In this document: positions 36,156 to 48,200 of the stretch, piece after piece | Position numbering within the stretch: position 1 is the stretch's first letter | Layout: each line of letters starts with the position of its first letter | Assembly: GCA_900708905.1 (NCBI GenBank) | Contig: CAADRB010000001.1 | Location: 4,725,907-4,789,906, forward strand | Source: Hymenolepis diminuta | Taxonomy: Eukaryota > Platyhelminthes > Cestoda > Cyclophyllidea > Hymenolepididae | Length of the DNA: 64,000 bases | Direction of reading: 5' to 3' | Notes under the pieces: model-generated | What the model saw: only the letters and a program-made list of their open reading frames with translations | Told to the model about the DNA's origin: nothing | The model's database searches: none | Position numbers and translations under genes: made by a program

Positions 36156-37604
36156 GACAACTTGTGTCTTCCCACATCCTGGGCGAGATATCAACGTGTA
36201 GATCGTAAAATCTACGTCGGACTGCTCTGATCCTACAAGTCCTTTGATAGACATTGTGGTAATAACTCGCATACATATTCATTTAGAGGTTATCGTTAAT
36301 TCATTCTTGTGTATTACTCATTAAATTCGATTAATTAGTCAATTTTAACATTCAATTCAATTTCTAAGCACATTATTATTATTACAAGTTTTAATGATGG
36401 GATAGCTTCTAAACTTGTAAAATAGCAAAACAGTTCATTGAAGGGTGTGGTGGGAGTGGAGGAGGAGCATATAATGAGTCCTTATTTGAGTTGTTCGCTT
36501 CCTCATAGTATAAATTTACATAATCGGGTTTCGGGATTTTCGGGCGAATTCATTTCTGCAATACTCAGAGCTTGTCGATCAGTTGATTTAATTGAATGGT
36601 CGGTCATGCCACTTTGATTAATTCGTGTCTCGATTTTGCATAATTACATACTCTTCATTGCTACTTTTTAGCCAAACCAGATAACCAGGTATCCCTTGTA
36701 ACCTCTAATGCATTTAATTTCCCAATTAATAAAATGTTAGCACTGGCGCGAGATTGCTAGCTTAATCCTAGTAGCAACGTACTTGATGGTCTACATGCTC
36801 TACAAAAGTATTTTAAATAGCATGGCTCAAACACCTACGCAAATTGACCACTTGCATAGGTGCAATGGAGTCCCTACGTGGTTTGACTTGCATTCACGAC
36901 GGGTACCGCCAACGAAACGACGTCTTTATCCTGTCCTCGTCATTCCTTTCGCATACCTGATCGGAATAATTTCACTTAAAACTACATCCTCTGCAATCTT
37001 CTCCCCACAAAAGCACCCTGATATATGCGCCAAGATCCTTTTCTCACCACACTCATCGCACACAGCAGGTATAAATCAATATCTGGCAATCAAGAGCGAT
37101 AAGGTGTCGTCAAGATCATTCCATCACAGAGACCCAGCTGCCAATCACTACGTGAAGACGTAGATGATCATATTTGACTGAAGTCTCACGATGAAACGTA
37201 TGTAAATAAGGCATAATCCGTTTATCAATAAATTTTTATGGCTTCCCGCCACCTTCGCAATAGACTAGCGACATGGAAGACTATGTTTATTCCTACGTAG
37301 CTCCAGTCCACATTACTTTATTACAGGAGGTAAAGATAGCTACAATCTAAACTCACACTAAGAGTAAAGAAAATAAACCTGCAAAATACAAGCACAATGA
37401 TTTGGAATACATCGAATAAATTGGTCACTAACATGAAGTATAACTCACGATTTGATAAGCATTTCGTACCCTATAACTGGAAGATAAAATATACTCCTGA
37501 ACTACATGCTAAAATTATGCACAGCAGACTCCCTGGAAACAAATCTCTAATTATACCTACCAGGACTGGAGGCATCAACTTAAGACCCGTATCCTAGCGA
37601 CCCT
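36156..37604. other. Intergenic, no gene recognised
   Basis: Frames at 36783-37163 and 37397-37597 lack recognisable motifs or conserved splice borders. They are rich in short imperfect matches to other parts of the window, suggesting old repeats. Confidence 0.35.
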
Positions 37605-37720
37605 TTGATGAGAGTGTAGACTATCACTAGATTTACAGTTAGCAGTTTAATACTGTGGGTATTCAAGTTAGTAGAAGAGGACGCTAGTCGTACACCTTGA
37701 CAGATATGTTAATAGAAAGC
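37605..37720 (+). repeat. Dispersed repeat family H, copy 3 (weak)
   Basis: Retains the core gcagtttaatactgtgggtatt..agttagtagaag corresponding to agcttaatactggaggcatc..gaagtaatagaa in copy 2. Confidence 0.45.
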
Positions 37721-37827
37721 AATTAATATAAATCAATAGAGTTTACAAATAGGCCATCGGTAGCATAGGTAACGGTTTAATCGTTTTCCGAAGTTAAGAT
37801 AAGAGCATGATGATATAAAACGAGTTG

Positions 37828-38561
37828 TTAGGAGCTCGCAGAGGCAAAGCTCTGAAGAGCTTTCTTCAAAAGTGCCATATCGACACCCCTCTGAACCGGA
37901 ACTGCATGAACACCGAGTTTCTTGGCATCCCGAATATTGAACATAAGATCATCGAAAAAGAGCATTTGGTCAAAAGGAATACCCGATTTACTCTCTAACC
38001 TATTTAAATAGAAAATCACAAAAATGGAAAAACTCTAACTCTTTAAAATGACGAGTTTTGCCTGTAGGATAAATTTCTAGGTAGTCGAAGTATTTATCCC
38101 ATCCTAAGAGATTGAGCAATTTGCGCCCAACTTTAGGAGAACTTGTTCTAAACGTATAAAAAAGAAATCATAGAAAACCAATCAAAAACATTAAATAGTA
38201 TTAAACAAGAACAGTACTTACGAAGATGCTACAGCCAGTTTAACATCGGGTTCCTCATATATACGCTTTAAAACACATTCAGAGTGAGGAAATGGCCTCA
38301 CTTGTGTTCCCGACTCATCATACACTTTCCCGTCCCTAAAATTAATCATATTTAAAGTGATAAAACTAACTGTACTTCAAGTAAAGAGCATTGCCATAAT
38401 AATCATCGCAATCAAATGGCCAAAGGGTGCAATCTGAAATTGTAAAATATAGTAAGACATTGCTCAGGAACCAAAGTATTTGAAAGTTAATTTAAAAAAT
38501 AAAGCATACCCAAATCAAAAACGATGAGAGCGGGTTTGTGCGAAACTCCCGTGAAAACCAT
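37828..38561 (-). CDS. MDP1: MDP-1-like HAD phosphatase, copy a (5 exons)
   Basis: Magnesium-dependent phosphatase 1 is a small haloacid-dehalogenase-superfamily phosphatase proposed to act on protein tyrosines or on glycated/sugar phosphates. Exons: 38561-38510, 38433-38376, 38335-38222, 38147-38040 and 37999-37828. All phases agree, giving 167 residues (human MDP1 is 176). Seen: the nucleophile motif DxDxT in VFDLDCTLWPFD (exon 1/2 junction), motif II Ser/Thr in LAVASSTSS, the motif III Lys in EIYPTGKTRHF, and the metal-binding acidic pair in MLFFDDLMFNI. The end is SFASASS. Introns are 76, 40, 74 and 40 nt. No signal peptide; expected in the cytosol. A paralogue with the same intron positions and matching sizes of exons 1-4 lies 4.3 kb away on the same strand. 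Confidence 0.94.
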
Positions 38562-39518
38562 TCACAAAAAGAAGTGAGAGAGACTTAAAAATTGATCAGT
38601 TAGTGTAGTTCAGAAAAAGTTCTTGAAATAATATTTCAAAATACATGTAATTCGTTATTAAAAAATAAAATAAATAAATCTTTAATGCTCTTGAAAGACT
38701 GATGTTATTTTTTATTTCTTTTTTTATTAATAGTGTTAAAATTCCCGAATTGGCACTAATTCCACTTATTGTTTTCAATTTAGAGAAAAGCTTTCACAAA
38801 ATCCAAAATGACAATTTAGAATTTACTATTTGTTCCTGTTAAGATCATTAAGCAGCGTTCTTAAAGCTACCGAAATCATATTACATTGAGTCATATCCGT
38901 AAAAATTTAATTTTTCTCAATGACTTGAAAATTTGGGCGTTTTTCAGTTCGCCGATTGCTATACCGATGGCAATTTATTCATTAGCGTGTTTGCATTTGG
39001 GGTTTTTTGATAAGTTATAAAGTCTAGTAGTTGTGTTTAATTTTAGTAGAGCTGGTGTAGTTATCTGTAGCTGATATTCGACTCCTGTTAGAACAAATAC
39101 CGTCTTCAATTTGGAATAAGAGCATCTTAACAAAATGATCATATCGAACGACTTCTTACCAATGCATCTCATTTTCTCTGCCGCTAGACTTAAATGAGAA
39201 CCAGTATCTTAACTTAATTGAATTTTATAGAATAATGTAAACCATGTGAGGATCTCGCTAACCATCCAAAAATTCCTTGCTTTTGCGGTGTTTACTGAAA
39301 TGTGGGAAAACTTGAGAAAAGTCCTTAAATTTATAACTGAACATGTTTAAAAGAAGCCCACATATCCAATGGGGAAATATCACACAGTAGACCCCACACA
39401 AAATCGACTAGTCATTACTCGCTTTCCACTTTAACCGCAGCAGACCACCTAACAAAATAGTTCCTTGCTGACCCAACTGCTCACCTTATTCAACATTGTG
39501 ACGTATTGGGAACTACAC
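38562..39518. other. Intergenic, upstream of MDP-1 copy a
   Basis: AT-rich with no gene recognised; presumably includes the promoter. Confidence 0.35.
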
Positions 39519-39847
39519 AGATGTCAATCGTCACACCGAGACATAAACGACGAGGTATGATTGACGTCTAACAAAGAAACGTTTTAAAAATGAGCTTAAT
39601 CTATTTATTAATTAATTAGAGTGGTCCTATGACCAGCAGATGCCTATCATCACCTAGCGATTAGAAATGATCGGCTGATGATAAGATCTCCACTATCGTG
39701 TCCACAGGCGGTCCCGCTGTGTGTTTGCACATAGATACTTAAACAGATGTCGATCATCCCGCCGAGGCACTGACAACGGGACATGACTGACGTCCAACGA
39801 AGAAATGTTTTATATATAAACCTAATTTACTAATTAATAAATTGGGA
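39519..39847. repeat. Two-copy tandem repeat, unit about 226 bp
   Basis: The block 39519-39624 (cagatgtcaatcgtcacaccg .. tgattgacgtctaacaaagaa .. aattaa) is repeated at 39745-39847 (cagatgtcgatcatcccgccg .. tgactgacgtccaacgaagaa .. aattaa). Confidence 0.7.
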
Positions 39848-40649
39848 ATTGGTTTGTCAGTCACCTCCGAACTGATCCGGCGACATGAGCCACTTGACTC
39901 ATTCCATCTATTCGATGGACGGGGTCCGATATATCTTTCACGTTATTACAGGTGGCCTCTTAATCAATACGATCACCTCTGTATTGATCAAATAAAGTGA
40001 ATAACGACTTATTCCATCTCTTCTATCAATGTGAACCTGTCCAAATAACATAGTTAATAACACACTCTGACTCGATTTCGTCTTATTATGTTATCTATTA
40101 CAATTGTTTACAAAGACGAATCACATTTGATGATAGGAAGTTTTTGCTTCCAAGGTGGCTTAACCTAGACAGTGATTAAACGAACCCCTAATCCAAGATA
40201 CTATTGGGGCTAATATTAACACCTTTCAACTACGGCTGATGCAAAAGGCTTTCACAAACAACCAGTTTTAAATTAGAAAGCTAAAAGTTGAGAAAAAAAC
40301 CAAATTATATCGAACAAAGTCAACGAAGATGTTTTGATTTCTCGTCAACTCGAATGAGGGACGAGAAAATAGAGGGAGAATACTATAAGCGATGGGGGAA
40401 AGACTGAGAGTCGAGCGTCAGAACCACAAATCTTGCAATTACCGTCTGTAAGATTTTACAGTAGAAGTTAACAGTTATCGCGAAAGAGGTGAATACAAAT
40501 CGTTAACCAATACTCTTCAAGTGAAACATTTCGAAAACGGTTCAAACAAACGCGAAAACGTAAGCATGATTTTCTCTGATCCAAAACAAATTAAATTAAT
40601 GTTACTCAAAATACGAAGAAATTATTTGAGCAATCCTTCAACACTATAC
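39848..40649. other. Intergenic, no gene recognised
   Basis: No exon-like frame found. Confidence 0.35.
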
Positions 40650-40815
40650 AACAGTTTTGAAAGTTGGGATGAACAGCTACGCACACCACTCCCATGAGTG
40701 GCGTGTACCCGAATATTGATAAGGATGATGGACGACTTAGAGACAATATGAGGAAATTGATAATCCCGAGACAAGAGATAAATTCACTACAGCTTTTAAT
40801 TTTTCTTCGCCGGCT
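40650..40815. repeat. Dispersed repeat family F, copy 2
   Basis: Same orientation as 33000-33150, including gataaggatgatggacgactt and aggaaattg..atc.c.agacaa. Confidence 0.6.
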
Positions 40816-42877
40816 TCCAACCACTTCCATAAAGAATAAACCACAAATGGTTGAGTAGTCAAGATATATGAAGCGTACACACTTGGAACTCTAAAATTAA
40901 CGAGTAATTCTGAATTTCCAGGGTGCCTGAGTTTATGATCACTAGACAGCTTGCCAGTTACCAGAACCGCTTTCACACAGCAGGATCATACGCCGGACGT
41001 AACATGCCATATCCTTCAAACTCCAGCTCAAATCACAAATAATTACGACGTTCTTCCTTCGTAACCTCTTACTTGCCATATTTTCATCCCTAAGAGCTGA
41101 ATTTCCAATGGACTTTGCCAACTTTATACCTATAGACACCTAGGTGTAATCTTACCCCGGCTCTTATTTCAGACTGCTATAACCAGATCCCTCCCAACAA
41201 CAACAACAAGCAAGTGCAATTGTATTGATTGCATCTAAGAATATTTGAGAACTACATAGCTGATGACAAAAGTGAAAGTACAGACTGGCCACCCTTACCT
41301 ACAGAGATTAAAAATGTATAGTATAAGGGGCTTTAATTTGAAAATCGTCAAAGTGGGACAGATAAAACTAACAAAGCTATTACCATTCACAAATTCGTCG
41401 ACCCCACTACGGCAAGGAAACAGAGGTGGAAACTGGCTATTTATATTATTAGTAGAAGAGGGAAGGTGGCAGCCTCGAAGTCAGTAAACCAAAATTATAA
41501 CCAAGCGTCAAGTATTAGGTAACGGGGATGAGTAATGTACAAAAGACAGAAACCTGAGAAAAGCCATATGTACGAATGCCAAGGTCGATACAAATGCTTA
41601 ACATAGAAAATTTTAAATCAAAGCAATGCATCTAAACATATAAAACAGTTCAAAGAAAGTTGAAAAGATCGAAGTGAAGTAAGGAGTTAGTCAACGTTAC
41701 GTTATCAGATTTTCCGCTTATATAATTCTTTGCATCATGAAATGAGTTTCCAGTATCATGTCCTTCACTTATTAAGTGTTGGATCAAGTGAAGCATAATC
41801 GAACGAGAGATTGGTCATACAATCCCGAGTCAAAGAGCGTAACCATCACAGATTGTGAATAAATTATTAGTCCAATCTAAGTGGACTCTACTATGTTAAA
41901 AATGCCTTCGCTATCCTGAAAATTGAGCTTTGAATATTAGGTTAGAGTGCACCTTCAGTAAGCCCTGCTAAATTAAAGCCTGTTGGTTGCTGTAAAAGAT
42001 GCCAATGAATCGAAGTGGTGTAACCAATCGCGGAATTACTTTAATCAGTCAATAATCTCTTAATGTCATTACATAATCATGTGCCGTGAAGTCACAACCC
42101 CTTAACATTACACTTCTAAGGGAAAGATGGGAAGCTCAAGACCTCAAGAAATCGGAGAAGGCAAGATCCTTGATATCTTGAGCTCAGTAACTTCTTGATC
42201 TAATTTACAGTTCCCCTTACTCTGAAGTTTTCCATAAATAAAAATTGTACACTTTTTTTACTGTGCCACAGGCAAAAATACTCCTCCCAAATTTCAGTAA
42301 AGACGCTTGACATCCTGACATCATAATATGCTCCTATCCCCGTATCTTTGCGTTTCCATGGCTGACAGTAAATATCCATCCATAGACCATCCTCAGATAT
42401 ATTCCTTAGTATGCTTAATCTAAAAAAACGGTCAAAATACCTTTTGTACCTCTAAAGAATGACATCTTTATGAATGGCTTTTATGAAACCGCGCGAAAGT
42501 ATTTGGATCATGAACCATTCAATCAAATCCAACTTTTAAACAGTAAAAAATACGAATTTAACTGAGCAAGAATCCCCATTAAGACAAGTACTAACAAACA
42601 AAACATAACATTGCAATTAAAATATTACCGGAATTGGTGATGAAAAGGTTATGAGACGAGCCAAATCGAGTTATGCCAAAATAAGATAAACACAGCAGAC
42701 ACAGTTAAGACTTGAAATCAAATATTTCAAAGAACGATATTTAATCTGACCTTGAAATGAATGTTTTGGTGGACAAACAATGGGGAGGTCGTAAAGCTTG
42801 ACCCTCGATGTTACAGGGATATAATAAAAGCACCTCATATTCGCAGTCGAAATGGCCATAAAAAATATAACCGCGGT
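40816..42877. other. Intergenic between the two MDP-1 genes
   Basis: No gene recognised. 42220-42290 carries a tail fragment of SINE-like family I (ttttttactgtgccacaggcaaaaat). A short frame at 41263-41487 has no support. Confidence 0.4.
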
Positions 42878-43612
42878 TTAAGAACTCGATTGAGCGAAAC
42901 TTTCTAGGCCACTTCGTAGAAGAGTAAGATCGACACCACCATCATCAACGTGGACGCAGTGAACTCCTAGAGTACTGACGTCGTGGATGTTGAAACCGAG
43001 ATCATCGAAGAAAAGCATATCTTTGTAGGAAATTTTAGAATCCTGTTTTAATCTAATTTAATTACTATAGAAATGCAGTTGCTACAAATTACTTTCTAAA
43101 ATGCCGGGTTTTCTCAGTTGGATAAATTTCCACATAGTCAAAATACTTATCCCAACCGAAGAGCTCTATAAACTCTCGACCCATTCTAGGAGCAGCCGTT
43201 CTAAAATAAAGCCCGTATGAATAAATTGTTAACGTACGATGAGGCCACGGCTATTTTAACATCAGGCTCTTCCTTTATTCTTTTTAATACTGCCTCAGCT
43301 TCCGGAAAAGGTTCTACTAAATAATTAAAACTATCATATACTTTGCCATTTCTAAAAAAATGAAAAAATTTGTTAGATCTTACCGAATGGTTAAATTTGA
43401 GTAAGTATAATCAATGCAATCAAAGGGCCATAATGTGAGATCTAAAATAAGTAATGATCATTTACAGATCGAACCCAAATCGCATAAGCGAATATTAAAA
43501 TAGAACATAACTAAATGCCACATAAACCAATATAAAATATCATAAATAACATATACTTGCCCAAATCAAAAACTATTAGTTTAGGCTTCCTAGCCAAATT
43601 TTCAAACACCAT
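42878..43612 (-). CDS. MDP1: MDP-1-like HAD phosphatase, copy b (5 exons)
   Basis: Complete paralogue of copy a. Exons: 43612-43561, 43441-43384, 43351-43238, 43200-43093 and 43052-42878, giving 168 residues. Exons 1-4 have exactly the lengths of copy a (52, 58, 114 and 108 nt). Catalytic motifs are kept: VFDLDLTLWPFD, VASSTAA, EIYPTEKTRHF, MLFFDDLGFNI. The protein is quite diverged (for example IDYTYSNLTIR against DDYYGNALYLK) and ends SFAQSSS. The first intron starts with GC, not GT (ggcaagtat), giving a GC-AG intron; the others (32, 37 and 40 nt) are GT-AG. Because the frame and the active-site residues are intact, the duplicate is probably functional. Confidence 0.93.
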
Positions 43613-44274
43613 TCTGTTAAATGTGAGTGGTAGTGCACATGTAACTTGGTAACTTAAAACTAATTCGAGGTCTTTTAGCCAATAAGACTGTAATTTGGCT
43701 TCATTTTTATGCACTGCGAGTGAAAATTAATTGAATATTTTTTCTAAAAGCATTTGTAGGGGTAAATGATACTTTGTGCATAAGTGTGCCATCTGACATT
43801 CATTTTTAAATGAACTTAGTCTTTTATAGTCGTAATTTAACACACTAACACTATAATTATGCCAGAAAATGTTAACTCACTTATTCACTTCTTATTTTAG
43901 CTTTTTTCAAAATTAATTTTAAAATTAAATTTAAGATAATGGGTCAAACTCTTTTATCCGTTTGTCAAAATTCACTTGCAAATGCCAATTTTGTGATCAG
44001 CTGAGCTTTCAAGCCTTGCCTGTCCGAATTTGTGTTCTGAAACAAAGTTGACGGATCTTATATTTCCTCATGAGTATGTGAACAATTATTTTCCCTCTTC
44101 TCGTAAACAGCAAGACTCGCGTCTATCACTCATGTGGGGTTGTGCAGACTTTAAACAAATGATTGCCCAATTTTCTCCCTCCACCTTGTCAGCTTGTATC
44201 CTAGTCCATTTAGACTTGAAGTTTTTTATGATCTGCTCTTCTGAAAAATTTCACTAGCTGTAAATGCGATCTGG
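43613..44274. other. Upstream region of MDP-1 copy b
   Basis: AT-rich, no gene recognised. Confidence 0.35.
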
Positions 44275-44575
44275 CAGTATTTGTTATGATCTGCTTCCCT
44301 CTGTAGGATATTGTAACTAACTCTAAGATTTCCTAAGAAATTACACTAATTAAAAGTCCAATCCGACAAAATCACAATACAAAATAATCCCAATCACCAT
44401 ATCAAAATGAGACAGATGTTTTAATATCGGTAGGTCGTTTTATATTAGGCATCATTTACAACCATAATGTAAATAAATCCGTTCGAATAAAAAAGAATTG
44501 AAAGGAGTAGGAATAAAAAATCTTACATATAAGAAATATTTTGGGAAAATTACTATTTTCTTATATGTAGTAATA
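44275..44575. repeat. Dispersed repeat family A, copy 2
   Basis: Same order of blocks as 4766-5060. It ends in the hairpin tacatataagaaatatttt..attttcttatatgta (44524-44568). Confidence 0.75.
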
Positions 44576-45059
44576 GTTCTCCGATAGTTAGATCGGGGTC
44601 ACAACACTAGACTGATTGGTCGTGTAAGGAACGGAAACGGAAAGCTTATATATTGTAACATGGACATAAGCTAAAATCTTTTGCTAATAAGTGTCCTCAA
44701 ATGACCGGTTCCAGGAAATTCCTATGAGGTAGAAAAAGTACTCGCCTTACTGGTCCGAATGGTTGGCAAATATTATTTTTCTTCTTGGAAGTTTGTAAAC
44801 TCCTGATTTGTTCTTTAAGTATTATTAATTTTGGTATATTTTAAAATATCCATAACCCAATTTCTTTCATCATTCGTGAAACCTTCCAGAAAGAGGCGTG
44901 TTGCTAAAGATGTTTCTGAACATGATGTTAGGAAACTGAATAGTATGACACAAGTATAATAATACTTTTACTGTTTTTATAACCTACATGAAATTAAAAC
45001 TACAATTTTGATTATGAGAAAGCAGCTGAATAGACTAACGAGGAATCAAATAAGTGCTA

Positions 45060-45245
45060 AAATAAGGGGGGGGGGGGGAAGAGGATTAACAGAATGTTGA
45101 GGGCATAGCCAAGGTATCAAAGAATTTGACTTCAGTTGATTTTTGGATTCGAGTTACATAGCATTTACTTGACAGATAATTTACGTTCAAAGATTCAAAT
45201 TTTATGATTTGTCACCTGGATGACTGAGTAAATCGTTATGTACGA
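45060..45245. repeat. Dispersed repeat family C, copy 1
   Basis: Homologous to 55330-55500 (gaatgttgaggg/gaatgctgagag; tatcaa; ttgattttttggattcg/tttagttttttaattcgg; catagcattta; atgatttgtcacctgga/atgattggtcccttgga) and more weakly to 52650-52790. It starts with a run of 13 Gs at 45066-45078. Confidence 0.65.
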
Positions 45246-48200
45246 TATTCAGTTCTATTTGGCCTGATGTTTAAGCATGGTAGTGAGTCTTACGATTTCA
45301 TTTGATATTACCTTCCTAGATTCCTGAAATTGCCGAAGTTTTTATGATTTTAATTTTTTCCCATTTTACTTTTATTCTGGTTATTATTAACTAGTCTAAT
45401 TTTCATTTTGTGCTTAAAAACACCTGCAACAGATTAAAATAGTACGAATAACAAATATGTACTTAAACAATATCAGTAGCAAAAATCATGGAGGCTAATT
45501 TAAAGAATGAATTTTGCTCTGCATTTTACAGACATTCAGTTTAGAAAGAAAATAGAATATTATATAAGTACGCCTAAAACTAGTAAAGCTCTCTCCTGCC
45601 ATTCAGAAGAATTGATCGTAAATTCGAGCTTCTTTGTTGCACACATATGTATATTTATATCCTTTTGAAGTCTAGGTATAGTTCACGAAGTTATAATTGG
45701 TAATTAAAATATCGATTCTATTTAATTTTTTTTCACGAAGGCGTTAAATTTAGAGATATGGAAAAATAATCGAAGAAATTCATTCAAAATAGGAAGTAAT
45801 ATAGGGTTTACAAATGCCAAATATTATAATCAAATAAATAGAGGGAATTAATATTTTCAATTCAAAGAAAACTATTCAGCTTAAGATAATACAGTGTAAG
45901 ACAATTATGTGGACCGCAAGCGATCTCACTGTCAAAATTAAACGATTATCGTAAACAAAATCATTAGAAGACTTGTTATGTCTATTGTACAAATTTAATG
46001 TCTACAACAGCGAGTTAAAGAAATTTACCAAGACACATGATTAGAGCTTTGTACTCCCAACTAGGATGTACTAAGCTACTAACCATAAAATCTGGGATGG
46101 TTAAGCCCCAATCATACCATGTCTATAAATTGTCAGTTTCACTATACCCAAAGTCAGAATAAATGAGAATAATTGAATACATCTATCCACTTTAGGAGCG
46201 AATTATTATTAAAACAAAATTATTTGAGAAAGAAACTTTGGTGCCTTTTTATAGGCCCTTATTTCCGGAATTAATGTTTGTGGCGTAAAGTTAAGTCGTT
46301 AATAATCGATTGAATTATGTAATGGTTTACCTTGAATGAAATTACTCCCTTAATTACTAAAATACAAAGTGTTTCTAAAGCATTCTCTCAAGAACTTGGA
46401 CTAATTAACTGCTCAAAACATCTCCTGATACTGCAAATATTATTAATCCATTCTTGAGGCCGAAGATGATTCTGGATTTCTGACATTGAGAAATGAAGTA
46501 AAAAGCACACAGCCCGAATTTAAGAGCCAAATATTGTAAGACTCCACTGAGACTTCGACTTTCAAAATTTACTCGATTTATTTCAAATTACGTATGTAGG
46601 GGAGCTTTAATAATCTCCTCATTCAGATATTTTCAGACGAAGAAAAATAGCAAAATTTATTTGTCGCGTAATAAGTATTATTTATCATAAGCTTAAATAT
46701 GGTATTAATTATGTAATTTGAACGTAAAAACAATAAGAGGGATATCTCAAAGGATTTGGGAACATAAATGCCTTGAATTTTAAGGGATGAATGAACTGGA
46801 ATTATTTAAGCCGAATAAATTAACCAGTATTAATTTTGGTTAAAAATTACATATGGATTTACAAAATGAAATAATAATGCTTAATCAAAAAATACTAATG
46901 TATCATTATATCCAGGTCATAAAAAATTAGGCATAGAAATCCTCTTACAAAACGAATGAATTTCCTAAAGACCTGTATGATAAAACAATCATTTTCAAAT
47001 AAGAAGACCAAGAGTTAGGTCGAGTCATGTGCATATTGGACAAATGAAAATGAATGAAAGGGAAAAGAAGTGAGGAGAAGGAAGTGGAATTGACAATCGG
47101 AAGAGGAGGCAAAAAGAGTCCGTAGTGGGCGAATGAAACCCAGGTAGCAAAAATGAGAAGGCCTATTAAGGTATAGTAAGGGCGCTGACAAATTTTGTGG
47201 TTTATTAAAGAGCAACTGAAAAAAGATTATCAAATATCAGTCGGGACGCGCAAACGAGTCAGAAAGTGTACACTGCAGTATAAAATAATCTTGATAAAAG
47301 AAAGTTCATGTAAGAGAGTTTTTTATTTATAATCATGCTTCTTCTTTAAAATTAATCGTTTTTAAGAAGCATTAGCTTTAAATAACATAAGATTTGCGAA
47401 AAATCAACATTACTTAGAGCAATTATTTTTTATTGAAAATACTAAGCATTCTTTGCAAATAAACGTAATAGAAAGTATTTAATTTTAATATATCTGTTAT
47501 GTAATTATAAGATTGCATCTTTTCGACTACAAGAAACTTATAATTTAGGAGTTTCTTGTTTCTGTTTCGGCGCTTTCTTGATTTGATCTATGAATATGCT
47601 TTGATTTTCATGTCCGGATTAAGAAATTTTTCTTTTGTATTTAAATATCTGCAATAAAATCGTCTTCACTAATACCTTTCTATTGTGAAATTGTTATTAC
47701 TTTATTAAGCAGGACTTTTATAACTCTTCACGAGTTTCATTAGAAAGAAAAACTTTGTATTTTTTGAATACCATCAGAATTTGGACTTGAAAAGGAACAG
47801 AGATAATGAATAATTTTTCAATGCTCTTGAAATAAGACACAAGGTGCTTGTGACTGTAAGAAAATACAAAGGAATAAATGTGGCGTGAATCGATCGGTCA
47901 AAAGTTCACGAACGTTTCTGGATACTCAGGGATCAAATCATGAAAATTGTACTTTGGAAAATTTAAAGGTTACTGCTATAACGTAACCAACTAGGAGTTC
48001 GGATAGTAATCTAGCAGAGCCAACAATCTAGAAAACTCGGTAATATATCAACTTAACACAGAAGCTAATAACCCACGGCAGATAAGAAGGCACGTTGTAG
48101 TCAACACGCGTGCATTGACGAAACTCACACTCAATCGGTATCGGCTTAAACAAATACGAATAATGATCAAGTGTCAAGTGTATCGGTGGGGAAATAAAGA

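Noticed and set aside
45066..45078. Run of 13 Gs
   Set aside because: Homopolymer length is unreliable in assemblies and no function can be attached to it.
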